From: Streptomyces humi
Lineage (GTDB): Bacteria; Actinomycetota; Actinomycetes; Streptomycetales; Streptomycetaceae
Assembly: GCF_001005085.2 (NCBI RefSeq)
Contig: NZ_LBMU02000035.1
Span: 1-45,195 of the forward strand
Reading direction: 5' to 3'
DNA length: 45,195 nucleotides
A program made the translations under genes and the position numbers. How positions within the stretch are numbered: position 1 is the first letter of the stretch; every line of letters begins with the position of its first letter. Below the pieces are notes generated by a model, which saw nothing but the letters and a program-made list of their open reading frames with translations, was not told the origin of the DNA and did no database searches. Below are positions 24,319 through 32,729 of this stretch, in pieces.

Positions 24319-27300
24319 CGGACGCCCTCTTTCCGGGGGTCGGACAGTGGATCGGCGGCGGGCTGTGACCCGCCCGAGTCGTCGAGGTAGGCACGCATGA
24401 GCTCGTCGTCGGCGTACTCGCACAGCGCGGCCACGGTCGGCGCCTCCATCAGGGCGCTGAGCGGGAGTTCGACGCCGAGGACGTCGAGCAGCCGGGCCAC
24501 GACGCGGGTGGCCAGCAGGGAGTGGCCGCCGAGTTCGAAGAAGTCGTCGTGGACGCCGATCTCGGCGATGCCGAGCAGATCGCTCCAGACCTCCGCGACG
24601 GCTTCCTCCCGTTCGTCCCGGGGCCCGACGAACGGCGTCGCCAGCCGCCGCGGATAAGCGGCCAGCCCCGACCCGTCATGCCCTCCCCCACCCCCGCCCG
24701 CAGCGCCGGCGCCCCCCGCCCTCGACGCCACGACGCCCACTCCCACAGGACTCGCCCCCGCGGCACCCGAGTCCGTGACGCCCGAGTCCGTGACGCCCGA
24801 GTCCGTGACACCCGATCCCGCGGCATCCGCCGCCGGAGTGCCCGCCCCGGCAGCACCCGCCCCAGCGGCACCCGGCCCCACAGCACCCGCCCCGGAGCCA
24901 CCGAGCCTCGCAGCGCCCCCGTCCGTCTCGGCGGCACCGAGCCCCGCAGCACCCGCCCCAACGGCACCCCGACCCGCGGCGCCCCCGTCCGTTCCGGTCA
25001 GGAGTGGGGTCTCGGTGGGGAGCAGGCCGAGGTGTGTCCCGGCCGTCGGCGGGTCGATCCAATAGCGTTCTCGTTCGAACGGGTAGGTCGGCAACTCCGC
25101 GCGGCCGCGCGGGTCGTGGCGCCAGTAACCGGTCCAGTCCGGTTCGATGCCGGCGAGCCACAGCCGGGCCAGCGCCTCGGTCGCGGTCCGGTCAGCGGGG
25201 ACCGGCCGGCCGGGCGCGGGCAGCGTGCCGACCACGAGGTTCCCGGACAGCTCGGGGTGCTGCCGCGCGAGGGTGGCCAGGGCGGTGCCAGGACCGACCT
25301 CGACCAGCACCAGCGGCCCGCTCTCGGCGAGCGTCCCCAGGCCCTCGTGGAAGCGGACCCGCCGGCGCAGGTGTCGTACCCAGTAGTCCGGCGAGGTGGC
25401 CTCCTCGTCGGTGATCCAGGTGCCGGTCAGGTTGGAGACGAACGGCACCGCCGGCGCGGCCAGCGGCACGGTGGCGGCGAGGGCGCGGAACTCGTCCAGG
25501 ACGGGGTCCATCGCCGGCGAGTGGAAGGCGTGCGAGGTGTGCAGCGGCCGGACCGCGACGCCCCGCGCGGCCAGCGTCCGCTGGATGTCGTCCAGCGCCT
25601 CGGCGGGCCCGGAAAGCACGCTGAGCGACGGGGCGTTGGACGCGGCGACGGCCACGTCACCCACGGCGAACCGCTCGGCCTCCTCGACCGGCAGCCCCAC
25701 CGACAGCATGCGGCCCGGCGGCAGCGCCTGCATCAGGCGCCCGCGCAGCGCGACCAGCCGCAGGGCGTCCGGCAGGGGCATCGTGCCGGCCAGGCAGGCG
25801 GCCGCGTACTCGCCGACACTGTGGCCGATCATCGCCGTGGGCCGGATGCCCCAGGACTCCCAGAGCCTCGCGAGGGCGTACTCGACCGCGAAGAGGGCGG
25901 GCTGCGCGAACTCGGTCCGGCGCAGCGGTTCGGCGGTCTCCGGCTCCTGCCCGGCGACCGGTCGCCCGGCGGCCGCCGCGTCGCCGAGCACGAGGTCGCG
26001 CAGGTCCCGGCCGAGGATCGGGACGAGCAGGTCCGCGCAGGCGTCGAAGGCCTCGCGGTAGGCGGGCTCGGTACGGTACAGCGCGGCTCCCATGCCGACG
26101 TGCTGGGCGCCCTGCCCGGAGAACATGAACACGAGGTCGCGGCGGCCGGTTCCGGCGTGACCGGTCAGGGCCGCCGGGGAGCCGGCGGCGAGTGCGGCCA
26201 CCGCGTCCGCCGCGGAGTCGGCGACCACGGCCACGCGGTGCGGGAACGCGGTGCGGCCGAGTTGCAGGGTGGCCGCGGTGTCGGCGAGCGCGGCGGGCCC
26301 CGGCTCCGGGCCGAGGTGCGCCCGCAGCCGCTCCCGGGCCGTGTCCAGCGCGGCCGGGGTGCGGGCCGAGAGCACCAGCAGGTGGCGCTCGCGCCGCGGC
26401 GGTCCGGCGGGGGCCGGGTCGGGCGCCTCCTGGAGGATGACGTGCGCGTTGGTGCCGCCCATGCCGAAGCTGCTCACCGCTCCCAGCCGCCGCCCGCCGC
26501 GGGGCCGCTGCCAGGGCCGTTCGGCGGTGGGCACCTCGAACGGGCTGCCCGCCAGGTCGATGCCGGGGTTCGGCTCGCCGAAGTACGGGCTCGGCGGCAC
26601 GACGCCGTGTTCCAGTGCCAGTACGACCTTGAGGAACCCGGTGACCCCGGCGGCCGCGTCCAGGTGCCCGATCAGGGCCTTGACCGAGCCGAGGGCGCAC
26701 CGCCCGTCGGTCTCGGGGTCACGGCCCGCGAACGCCTCGGCGAGCGCCGCGAACTCGATCGGGTCGCCCAGCGGTGTGGCGGTGCCGTGCGCCTCCAGGT
26801 AGCCGATGTCGGCCGGGTCGACCCCGGCGAGGTCACGGGCGGTGCGCAGCACGGCGGACTGGCCCTGGACGCTGGGCGCGGTGAACCCGACCTTGCGGCG
26901 GCCGTCGTTGTTGACCGCGGTGGCCTTGACCACGGCGTGCACCCGGTCGCCGGCGGCGAGCGCGGCGGCCAGCGGCTTGAGCACCACGGCACCGACGCCG
27001 TTGCCGCTCACGGTGCCCGCGCTCCGGGCGTCGAAGGGCAGGCAGCCGCCGTCCGGGGAGAGGATGCCGTTCTCGCGGCCGTCGTGCAGGGACAGTTGGG
27101 GCAACCGGACGGAGGCGCCGCCGGCCACCGCGACCTCGCAGTCGCCGGCGAGCAGGGCCTGGCAGGCGAGGTGGATCGCGACGAGGGAGGTCGAGCAGGC
27201 GCTCTGCACGGACACCGCCGGGCCCGAGAGGTCGAGGTGGTAGGCGGCGCGGGTGGCGAGGGTGTCGGTGATGTTGCCGAGCATCTGCTCCTCGCGCAGC

Positions 27301-27821
27301 TCGGCGAGGCCCGGGTTGGGCAGCAGGTGGCGGATCAGGTAGGTGCTCAGGCTGGCCCCGGCGTAGACGCCGGTGACCGGCCGTCCGGCCGCCGAGCCGT
27401 AACCGGCCCCCTCCAGGGCGGTCCACGCGCACTCCAGGAAGACCCGCTGCTGGGGGTCGAGCAGTTCGGCCTCGCGGGGGCTGTAGCCGAAGAACGCCGC
27501 GTCGAACAGCTCGGCGCCGTCCAGGACTCCCCCGGCCCGTACGGCGGCCGGGGCGTCACTCGCCGCGCCCCGGGCACCGCCGCCGGACTCGGGAGCCGGG
27601 ACCGTCCGCACGGTCCGCTGCCCCGCGCGGACGACCGACCAGAACCGGTCCAGGTCGGGCGCCCCGGGGAAGGAGCCCGCCATGCCGATCACCGCGATGT
27701 CGAGGTCGCCGGCTTCGGCGGCATCGGAACCGATGCCGGAGTGGTCGTTCGCATCAGAGTTACCGGCTCCGCCGTTCCCGCGAAGGTCAGCATTGCCTGA
27801 GCTTGATGCCTCGTAGCGCAC
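24315..27821 (-). CDS. type I PKS: KS-AT-carrier
   Basis: Single-module cis-AT polyketide synthase of 1168 residues, first gene of the left-going operon. KS (about 40-460): VQSACSTSLVA with catalytic Cys near 203, EAHGTATPLGDP and a GHLDAAAG His. AT (about 560-850): nucleophile in IGHSVGEYAAA, and the pocket motif HTSHAFHSP, whose HAFH form is typical of malonyl-CoA. A carrier domain lies near 1100 (LGGHSLLATRV). There is no KR, DH, ER or TE, so one malonyl extension leaving a beta-keto group is expected. A Gly/Ala-rich linker with a 15-bp repeat separates AT from the carrier. The start is GTG 27821 with GGGAGGGG seven bases upstream. This leader matches that of the opposite operon. The carrier C-terminus leads straight into the large NRPS (ATGA overlap), so the two proteins probably work in sequence. 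Confidence 0.94.
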   Translation of the reverse strand: MRYEASSSGNADLRGNGGAGNSDANDHSGIGSDAAEAGDLDIAVIGMAGSFPGAPDLDRFWSVVRAGQRTVRTVPAPESGGGARGAASDAPAAVRAGGVLDGAELFDAAFFGYSPREAELLDPQQRVFLECAWTALEGAGYGSAAGRPVTGVYAGASLSTYLIRHLLPNPGLAELREEQMLGNITDTLATRAAYHLDLSGPAVSVQSACSTSLVAIHLACQALLAGDCEVAVAGGASVRLPQLSLHDGRENGILSPDGGCLPFDARSAGTVSGNGVGAVVLKPLAAALAAGDRVHAVVKATAVNNDGRRKVGFTAPSVQGQSAVLRTARDLAGVDPADIGYLEAHGTATPLGDPIEFAALAEAFAGRDPETDGRCALGSVKALIGHLDAAAGVTGFLKVVLALEHGVVPPSPYFGEPNPGIDLAGSPFEVPTAERPWQRPRGGRRLGAVSSFGMGGTNAHVILQEAPDPAPAGPPRRERHLLVLSARTPAALDTARERLRAHLGPEPGPAALADTAATLQLGRTAFPHRVAVVADSAADAVAALAAGSPAALTGHAGTGRRDLVFMFSGQGAQHVGMGAALYRTEPAYREAFDACADLLVPILGRDLRDLVLGDAAAAGRPVAGQEPETAEPLRRTEFAQPALFAVEYALARLWESWGIRPTAMIGHSVGEYAAACLAGTMPLPDALRLVALRGRLMQALPPGRMLSVGLPVEEAERFAVGDVAVAASNAPSLSVLSGPAEALDDIQRTLAARGVAVRPLHTSHAFHSPAMDPVLDEFRALAATVPLAAPAVPFVSNLTGTWITDEEATSPDYWVRHLRRRVRFHEGLGTLAESGPLVLVEVGPGTALATLARQHPELSGNLVVGTLPAPGRPVPADRTATEALARLWLAGIEPDWTGYWRHDPRGRAELPTYPFERERYWIDPPTAGTHLGLLPTETPLLTGTDGGAAGRGAVGAGAAGLGAAETDGGAARLGGSGAGAVGPGAAGAGAAGAGTPAADAAGSGVTDSGVTDSGVTDSGAAGASPVGVGVVASRAGGAGAAGGGGGGHDGSGLAAYPRRLATPFVGPRDEREEAVAEVWSDLLGIAEIGVHDDFFELGGHSLLATRVVARLLDVLGVELPLSALMEAPTVAALCEYADDELMRAYLDDSGGSQPAADPLSDPRKEGVR
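24766..24810 (-). repeat. 15-bp tandem repeat in PKS AT-carrier linker
   Basis: Three exact or near-exact 15-bp units (top strand CCCGAGTCCGTGACG) encode VTDSG blocks inside a 100-residue Gly/Ala-rich linker between AT and carrier domain. Confidence 0.8.
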
Positions 27822-27874
27822 CGCCGGCCCCTCCCTCGTGAATTGGTTTATGGCTCGGCGAGGAAGCTATCCAA

Positions 27875-27890
27875 GGCGACTGATATCGCC
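27875..27890. promoter_or_regulatory. candidate operator, left arm
   Basis: Imperfect inverted repeat GGCGAC-TGAT-ATCGCC, the counterpart of the perfect element at 28005-28021 in the other arm. Conservation of the same dyad in both promoter copies makes it a regulator-site candidate for the left operon. Confidence 0.45.
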
Positions 27891-27975
27891 GCCATTTGTG
27901 CGCCATGCGTTCACCATGAACCCCTGCGCAACGAATCAGACGGCCGTGACCTGCCGAAAAACAGGCGCCGTCCCT

Positions 27976-27997
27976 GCATGCCGCACGCATGGCATGC
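27976..27997. promoter_or_regulatory. inverted repeat GCATGCC-N8-GGCATGC
   Basis: Perfect seven-base arms with an eight-base spacer at the inner edge of the right-hand promoter arm. Only the right side of this dyad is partly preserved in the left arm, so it may be specific to the right operon or incidental. Confidence 0.4.
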
Positions 27998-28004
27998 GAA
28001 TAGC

Positions 28005-28021
28005 GGCGACATCACGTCGCC
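28005..28021. promoter_or_regulatory. candidate operator, right arm
   Basis: Perfect inverted repeat GGCGAC-ATCAC-GTCGCC about 50 bp upstream of the first start codon of the right operon. A close copy lies at the equivalent position of the left arm (27875-27890). Confidence 0.45.
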
Positions 28022-28071
28022 CCGATAACTTCCTGTGCCGAGCCAGAAACCAATCCACGAGGGACGGGACG

Positions 28072-28173
28072 ATGGCGCTCTACGAGACATCGGAAACCCC
28101 GGGAGAACATCTCGGCATTTCCCCGGTCCGCATTCCGGCCACCGCTCCCGGGACACGGGGAGCCGCGGCATGA
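28072..28173 (+). CDS. 33-codon leader ORF of the right operon
   Basis: A short frame beginning MALYETSETPGEHLG, with GAGGGA ten bases upstream of its ATG, ends in a TGA that overlaps the next start as TGATG. Its start context is the duplicated copy of the PKS start (MRYEAS in the other direction): CACGAGGGA, then start, then TACGAG. It may be a remnant of the duplicated leader, kept because it couples translation into the acyltransferase gene, or a real small peptide. No family is recognised. The ribosome binding site is good, so it is probably translated. Confidence 0.4.
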   Translation: MALYETSETPGEHLGISPVRIPATAPGTRGAAA

Positions 28174-29501
28174 TGCGGACTCCGCCGCCCACCATTGCGT
28201 ACGAACTCTTCGACTGCCTCCAGGTGAATCTCGCGGTGCTCGCCGACGAGTGGCACGGCGCGGGCACCCATCTGCGGCTCGGCGCGACGCTGCGCTTCGC
28301 TCCCGAGGCGGGCGACGACGGGCTGCCGACGGTGGCACGGACCGTCGAGCAGCACCTCGCCGACGCGCGGAGCGCCCTGGGCATCGCGGTGCGCGCGCTG
28401 CACCGGACCCCGGCGACGCCCGGCATCCCCCTGGACGGGGGGTGCTACGTCGTCTCGGACGCCTACCACCTGCCGTGGGTGCCCTACTTCCGGCAGCGCC
28501 ACATGGCGCACAGCTTCCTCGCCGAGGCCGACGGCGTGGGCGGGGTGCGCGTCGTGGACGGGTATCACAACGAGACCCGGTGGGGCAGCGCCCGTCCCGG
28601 GCTGTGGACGCTGCCGGCCGACGAGTTCGGCGCCGCCGTGTCCGGCCCCACCGTGCCCGGTCCTTCCTTGGTCGGCCCCACCGTGCCCGGTCCTTCCTTG
28701 GTCGGCCCCACCGTGCCCGGTCCTTCCTTGGTCGGCCCCACCGTGCCCGGTCCTTCCTTGGTCGGCCCCGCCGTGCCCGGTCCCGCCGTGCCCGGACCCG
28801 CCGTGGCCGGTCCCGACCTGGTCGCCGAGCTCGCGCCCGCGCCCCTCGGTGCGGCCGCGGCGGCCGTCTCGCTGGCCGGCCCGGAGGCCGTGGACGCGTA
28901 CGTCGACGCCTACGCGCGGCACCCGGACCGGTCCGCGGCCCTGGACCGGCTCACCTTGGAGACCTGGTTCCTCGCCCGCTCCCGCAAGCTGCACGGCGCG
29001 TTCCGCGCGGAGTTCGGCCCCCCGCCGGACAGTTCCGTCGACGCCCATCTGCGCGCCTGGGACTCCCTCACCGAGCAGACCTACCTGGCCGCGCGCCGGG
29101 TGGAGCGCGGCCGGGCGGAACCCCCGGCGCCGCTGCTCCGGCTCCGGGAGCAACTGCACGCGGACAGCGTGGTGTTCGGCGACGTCCCGGCCGCCGCGGA
29201 CGGCACGGGCCGGGACGCCGGGGCGGACGCCGAGCTGCGCGGCACGGTCGCCGGGGTGGCCGCGGCGGTGCTCGGCACCGGGGTCGAACCGCTCCTGGCC
29301 GGGCGGCTCCTCAGCGAGGTGCCGCGGTTCAGCTCGTTCCGGATCGTGGAGATCGTCGAACGGCTGGAGGACGAGCTGCACTTCGAGTTCGACGCCGAGG
29401 ACCTGGTGCCCGAGAACCTGCATGACATCGACGCCATCTGCGCAATCGTGCGGCGGTCTCTGAACGCCGGGCCTGCGCTCGCCCACCTCGAAGAGGCCTG
29501 A
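28173..29501 (+). CDS. BtrH-like acyltransferase fused to a carrier protein
   Basis: A 442-residue two-part protein. The N-terminal half resembles the BtrH_N papain-like fold, which in butirosin biosynthesis moves an aminoacyl group from an ACP to an amine: Cys in YELFDCLQVNLAVL (about residue 14), His in RHMAHSFLAEADG and Asp in VRVVDGYHNE give a plausible Cys-His-Asp triad. The C-terminal 80 residues form a carrier domain with the Ser in FSSFRIVEIVERLEDEL (near 387) and ENLHDIDAICAIV. A 30-bp DNA repeat encodes the proline-rich hinge between the parts. The start (28173; ATG 28170 also possible) overlaps the leader ORF stop, and the stop overlaps the ligase start as TGATG. The in-cis carrier suggests a holding site for the acyl group to be transferred. 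Family call is from motif pattern and context. Confidence 0.75.
   Translation: MRTPPPTIAYELFDCLQVNLAVLADEWHGAGTHLRLGATLRFAPEAGDDGLPTVARTVEQHLADARSALGIAVRALHRTPATPGIPLDGGCYVVSDAYHLPWVPYFRQRHMAHSFLAEADGVGGVRVVDGYHNETRWGSARPGLWTLPADEFGAAVSGPTVPGPSLVGPTVPGPSLVGPTVPGPSLVGPTVPGPSLVGPAVPGPAVPGPAVAGPDLVAELAPAPLGAAAAAVSLAGPEAVDAYVDAYARHPDRSAALDRLTLETWFLARSRKLHGAFRAEFGPPPDSSVDAHLRAWDSLTEQTYLAARRVERGRAEPPAPLLRLREQLHADSVVFGDVPAAADGTGRDAGADAELRGTVAGVAAAVLGTGVEPLLAGRLLSEVPRFSSFRIVEIVERLEDELHFEFDAEDLVPENLHDIDAICAIVRRSLNAGPALAHLEEA
28644..28763 (+). repeat. four exact 30-bp tandem repeats
   Basis: Four identical units beginning GGCCCCACCGTGCCCGGTCC encode ten-residue GPTVPGPSLV blocks, followed by degenerate copies to about 28817. 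The copies are identical at the DNA level, so the expansion is recent or kept uniform by slippage or gene conversion. Confidence 0.95.
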
Positions 29502-31084
29502 TGACTACTCAGCCCCCTGCCGCGCTGCTGCACGAACTGCTGGACGAGGCGGCCGCGCGCTGGCCGGACCGGCCCGCCGTGACCGGCCCCGACCGCACCG
29601 TCACCTACCTGGAACTGGCCGCCGCGAGCCGGCGCGTCGCGCACTGGCTGGCCGGGCTGGGCCTGCGGCGCGGGCAGCGGCTGCTGGTCGGCGCCCAGGT
29701 GTCCGTCACGGTGCCGGTCCTGGTGTACGCCGCCTCGCGCCTCGGCGTGCCCTTCTCGCTGTTGCACGAGCAGGTACGGGGCGAGCAGCTGGAGCACGTG
29801 CTCGGCGACAGCGAACCCTCGCTCCTCGTCAGCGACTTCGAGCCGAACCGGACGACGGCGGCAGAGCGGGGCGTGGTGGCCGAGGACCTGGCGGCCGTGA
29901 CGGCACGCGCCTTCGGCACCGAGGACGGGACCGGACCGGAACCCGCCGGACAGGGACCCGCCGCGCCGCTGCCCGCCGGACCGGAACCCGCCGCGCCGCT
30001 GCCCGCCGGGCCGCTCGCCGTGGACCCGGTCTGCCTGATCTACACCTCCGGCACGACCTCGCTGCCGAAGGCCGTGGTCAGCACCCACCAGCAGATGCTC
30101 TTCGCGGCGCGCGCGATCCAGCAGGTGCTGGGCTACCGTCCGGACGACGTGGTCTACAGCCCGCTCCCACTCTCCTTCGACTACGGCCTCTACCAGCTCT
30201 TCCTGGGCGCATGCAGCGGAGCCCACGTCTGGCTGGGCCGGCCCGCTGAGGTGGGGCCGCCGCTGCTGACGAACCTGCTTCGCTCGCGGGCCACCGTGCT
30301 CCCCGCGGTCCCCGCGGTCGCCGACACCCTGGCACGGCTGCTGCGGCGCGCCGGCGACCGCGGTCTGTCCCTGCGGATGCTGACCAACACCGGTGCCGCG
30401 ATGCCGCCGGACATCCTGGCCACGCTGCGCGCCCACGTCCCCGGTCTGGCCGTACACCTGATGTTCGGGCTCACCGAGTGCAAGCGGGCCACCATCATGC
30501 CCGCCGACGGGGACCTGGTCAGGCCGGGTTCCAGCGGGCCGGCGCTGCCCGGCACCGAGGTCTACGTCGTCGACGCGCGGGGCGGACGCCTGCCGGCCGG
30601 CGAGGTCGGGGAGATCGTGGTCCGCGGTCCGAACGTCATGTCCGGTTACTGGCGGCGCCCCGAACTCGACGCGCAGCGCTACCCGAAGGCCGAGGGGCTG
30701 TTCCCCGAGCTGCGGACCGGCGACTACGGACGGCTCGACGAGGACGGCTATCTGTACGTCGAGGGCCGGCGCGACGACGTCTACAAGGAGAACGGCTTCC
30801 GGGTCAGCGCCATCGAGGTGGAGGCGGCGGCCCGTCGGCTGCCCGCCGTCAGTTCGGCGGCCGTACTGGCCCCCGACGGATCCTCGCCCACCCGCCTGTT
30901 CGTCACCGGCACCGACGGGCTGAGCGCGGCGGACGTGCTCCAGGGGATGCGTCAGGTCATCGAGGAGTACAAGATCCCCCGGGTCTGTCTGGTGCTGCCG
31001 GAGCTACCGCTCACCGGCAACGGCAAGGTCGACCGCAAGGCGCTGGCCGCGCTGGCGAACCACGGGGACCGGGTCCGTGGCTGA
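29501..31084 (+). CDS. acyl-AMP ligase for carrier loading
   Basis: Class I adenylate-forming ligase, 527 residues. Motifs: VCLIYTSGTTSLPKAVVST (P-loop, about residue 180), YSPLPLSFDYGLYQLF, HLMFGLTECKRATIM, LRTGDYGRLDEDGYLYVEG, KENGFRVSAIEVEAAAR and LPLTGNGKVDRKAL with the catalytic Lys. It looks more like the ligases found beside PLP decarboxylases and small ACPs (for instance in exosortase-associated loci) than like NRPS A domains. Together with the next two genes it probably adenylates an acidic amino acid and attaches it to the ACP. A Pro/Ala-rich ten-residue repeat (29950-30010) precedes the P-loop. It is translationally coupled at both ends: TGATG upstream and an eight-base overlap downstream. 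Confidence 0.88.
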   Translation: MTTQPPAALLHELLDEAAARWPDRPAVTGPDRTVTYLELAAASRRVAHWLAGLGLRRGQRLLVGAQVSVTVPVLVYAASRLGVPFSLLHEQVRGEQLEHVLGDSEPSLLVSDFEPNRTTAAERGVVAEDLAAVTARAFGTEDGTGPEPAGQGPAAPLPAGPEPAAPLPAGPLAVDPVCLIYTSGTTSLPKAVVSTHQQMLFAARAIQQVLGYRPDDVVYSPLPLSFDYGLYQLFLGACSGAHVWLGRPAEVGPPLLTNLLRSRATVLPAVPAVADTLARLLRRAGDRGLSLRMLTNTGAAMPPDILATLRAHVPGLAVHLMFGLTECKRATIMPADGDLVRPGSSGPALPGTEVYVVDARGGRLPAGEVGEIVVRGPNVMSGYWRRPELDAQRYPKAEGLFPELRTGDYGRLDEDGYLYVEGRRDDVYKENGFRVSAIEVEAAARRLPAVSSAAVLAPDGSSPTRLFVTGTDGLSAADVLQGMRQVIEEYKIPRVCLVLPELPLTGNGKVDRKALAALANHGDRVRG

Positions 31085-32378
31085 GGACCGCACCGGTGTG
31101 CTGCCGGTTCCGCTGACCGCTCTGGAGGGCGTCCCGACACCCGCGTACGTCTACGACGTCGCGGAGGTGCGCCGCAACCACGCACTGCTGCGCGCCGCCC
31201 TGCCGGAGCGGACCGGCCTCCTCTACTCGCTTAAGGCGAACCCGCACCCGGCGCTGCTGAGCACGCTGCGCGCGGCCGGCGCGCGGCCGGAGGTCTGCTC
31301 GTCCGGTGAACTGGACGCCGCGCTCGGCGCGGGCTGGGATCCCGCCGACGCGCTGTACACGGGGCCGGGCAAGAGCGACGCCGAGGTCCGGGACGCCCTC
31401 GTCCGCGGTGTGCGGCTGTTCTCCGTCGACTCGCCTTACGCGATCGAGCAGTTGGACCGGATCGCGGCGGCGTGCGACGTGACGGCCCGCTGTCTGCTGC
31501 GGGTCAACGACGACCAGCCGGTACCCGGCCAGGGTCTGGTCATGACCGGTGTCGCCTCGCAGTTCGGCGCGGACACGGGCTGGGTGACGGCCGAGCCGGA
31601 ACGGTTCGCGAACCGGCCCAGGGCCGAAGTCGTGGGCCTGCACCTGTACATGGGCACCAACCTGACCGACGTCGACTCCCTGTACGGGCAGTTCCGGCGC
31701 TCCCTGGACACCGCCCGGCGGCTGACCGGGCTGCTCGCCGAACACGGCGTGCGGGTGCGCGTCCTGGACCTGGGCGGCGGGTTCGGCGCGCCGTTCGCCA
31801 AGGAGGGCGAGGCCGTCGACCTCACCGCGCTCCGCCCCCGGCTGCGGGAGCTCTTCGACGCGGAGCTACCCGGTTGGCGGGACGGCGGTCCTGAGGTGGT
31901 GTTCGAGTCGGGCCGCTACCTCGTCGGCACCGCCGGCACGCTGATGACCCCCGTCCTGGACGTGAAACGCTCGCAGGGCCGGGACGTCGTCGTGCTCGCC
32001 TCCGGCATCCACCATCTCGGCGGGATGTCCGGCCTGCGCCGGCTGCCGGTGCTCGCGCCGCACGTGGTGCGCGCCGCCGCCGGTCCCGACCCGGCCCCCG
32101 AGCTGGACGCCATCGTGGTGGGGCCGCTGTGCACCCCGCTCGACACCTGGGCCCGCGGTGCGAAGCTGCCCGCTCTCCGCCCGGGCGATCTGGTCGCCGT
32201 GCCCAACGTCGGCGCCTACGGGCTGCACGCCAGCCTGATCGGTTTCCTCGGCCACCCGCTGCCCGTGGAGGCCGTGGTCGACAGCGACCGGCCCGGCACC
32301 GCCCCGGTGACGACCCGGGTGTCACTGACCCGTGCCCCTGTTCCCGCAGCGTCCGATCCCACCTCTGGAGTGAACTGA
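31077..32378 (+). CDS. type III PLP decarboxylase, BtrK-like
   Basis: Alanine-racemase-fold, PLP-dependent decarboxylase of 433 residues (ornithine/diaminopimelate decarboxylase family). PLP Lys lies in LLYSLKANPHPALL (about residue 53). Also visible are EVCSSGELDAAL, GLHLYMGTN, the phosphate-binding LDLGGGFGAPF and the second-subunit active-site segment VVGPLCTPLDTW with the conserved Cys. In butirosin, BtrK of this family decarboxylates glutamate while it is bound to an ACP. Position between an acyl-AMP ligase and an ACP argues for the same carrier-bound chemistry here, giving an omega-amino acyl-ACP. Start is GTG 31077, overlapping the ligase end, and the stop overlaps the ACP start as TGATG. 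A free amino acid substrate cannot be excluded. Confidence 0.9.
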   Translation: MAEDRTGVLPVPLTALEGVPTPAYVYDVAEVRRNHALLRAALPERTGLLYSLKANPHPALLSTLRAAGARPEVCSSGELDAALGAGWDPADALYTGPGKSDAEVRDALVRGVRLFSVDSPYAIEQLDRIAAACDVTARCLLRVNDDQPVPGQGLVMTGVASQFGADTGWVTAEPERFANRPRAEVVGLHLYMGTNLTDVDSLYGQFRRSLDTARRLTGLLAEHGVRVRVLDLGGGFGAPFAKEGEAVDLTALRPRLRELFDAELPGWRDGGPEVVFESGRYLVGTAGTLMTPVLDVKRSQGRDVVVLASGIHHLGGMSGLRRLPVLAPHVVRAAAGPDPAPELDAIVVGPLCTPLDTWARGAKLPALRPGDLVAVPNVGAYGLHASLIGFLGHPLPVEAVVDSDRPGTAPVTTRVSLTRAPVPAASDPTSGVN

Positions 32379-32698
32379 TGGACCCCCGCTTCGTCGACCT
32401 GCTCACCCCTTTCCTCAAGTTCCTCGGCGACCAGGAGATCACCCCCGAGACCTCGCTCCGGGAGCACGGTCTGGACTCGATGCAGGCCATCGAACTGCTC
32501 TTCGCCATCGAGGACACCTTCGCCGTGGTACTGCCCGACGAGGACATGAACGACGCCACCTTCGCCACCGCGGGCAGCCTCTGGAACGTCATCAGCGCGG
32601 CCTCGGACACGGACCTGACGGTCCCGGACGCAGACCTGACGGCCTCGGACGCAGACCTGACGGCCTCGGAAGCGGACCGGACGGCGAACCTCCGATGA
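32378..32698 (+). CDS. acyl carrier protein of the ligase/decarboxylase set
   Basis: A 106-residue ACP. The phosphopantetheine Ser is in EHGLDSMQAIELLFAIEDTF (about residue 35), and helix III follows with LPDEDMNDATFATAGSLWNVI. The carrier core ends near residue 75. The remaining tail is made of a 21-bp repeat encoding ADLTASD blocks, which is not part of any ACP fold. It starts within the stop of the decarboxylase and is followed by two acyl-CoA-dehydrogenase-like genes. It is the likely platform on which ligase, decarboxylase and dehydrogenases act. Confidence 0.92.
   Translation: MDPRFVDLLTPFLKFLGDQEITPETSLREHGLDSMQAIELLFAIEDTFAVVLPDEDMNDATFATAGSLWNVISAASDTDLTVPDADLTASDADLTASEADRTANLR
32612..32683 (+). 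repeat. 21-bp tandem repeat at ACP C-terminus
   Basis: Three 21-bp units (core GACCTGACGGCCTCGGACGC) plus a partial fourth encode an acidic tail beyond the folded carrier domain. Confidence 0.85.
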
Positions 32699-32729
32699 CC
32701 CGCCACGCCCGCCGAAGCAAGGAGCGCAC

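Larger units (their letters stand above)
27805..28092. promoter_or_regulatory. divergent promoter region, inverted duplication
   Basis: Intergenic region between the two main operons. Read outward in each direction, the two halves (27910 down to 27805, and 27985 up to 28092) align over about 105 bp at roughly 80% by eye. Shared blocks include ACGCATGGC, GCGGCGA-ATCA, GTCGCC, CTTCCT, GCCGAGCCA, AAACCAAT, CACGAGGGA and, after the start codon, TACGAG-CATC. Promoter, ribosome binding site and first codons are thus duplicated. The central 74 bp (27911-27984) are not part of the repeat. Both transcripts probably answer to one regulator, plausibly the SARP of this cluster. I cannot place -35/-10 boxes with confidence. 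Confidence 0.8.

Noticed and set aside
17779..24390. Two long plus-strand open frames opposite the large NRPS
   Set aside because: Composition-driven shadows; the minus strand has C, T and E motifs throughout.
27838..28173. A 111-codon plus-strand frame across the divergent region
   Set aside because: Its upstream two thirds lie in promoter DNA with no ribosome binding site; only the last 33 codons have a credible start, and these are listed separately.
28644..28763. Regular 30-bp direct repeats considered as a CRISPR array
   Set aside because: Units are contiguous with no spacers, are in frame inside a gene, and no cas genes are near.
32129..32377. Longer N-terminal extension of the small ACP
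   Set aside because: The upstream part overlaps the decarboxylase gene in another frame and has no ACP-like sequence; the TGATG start at 32378 fits the family.
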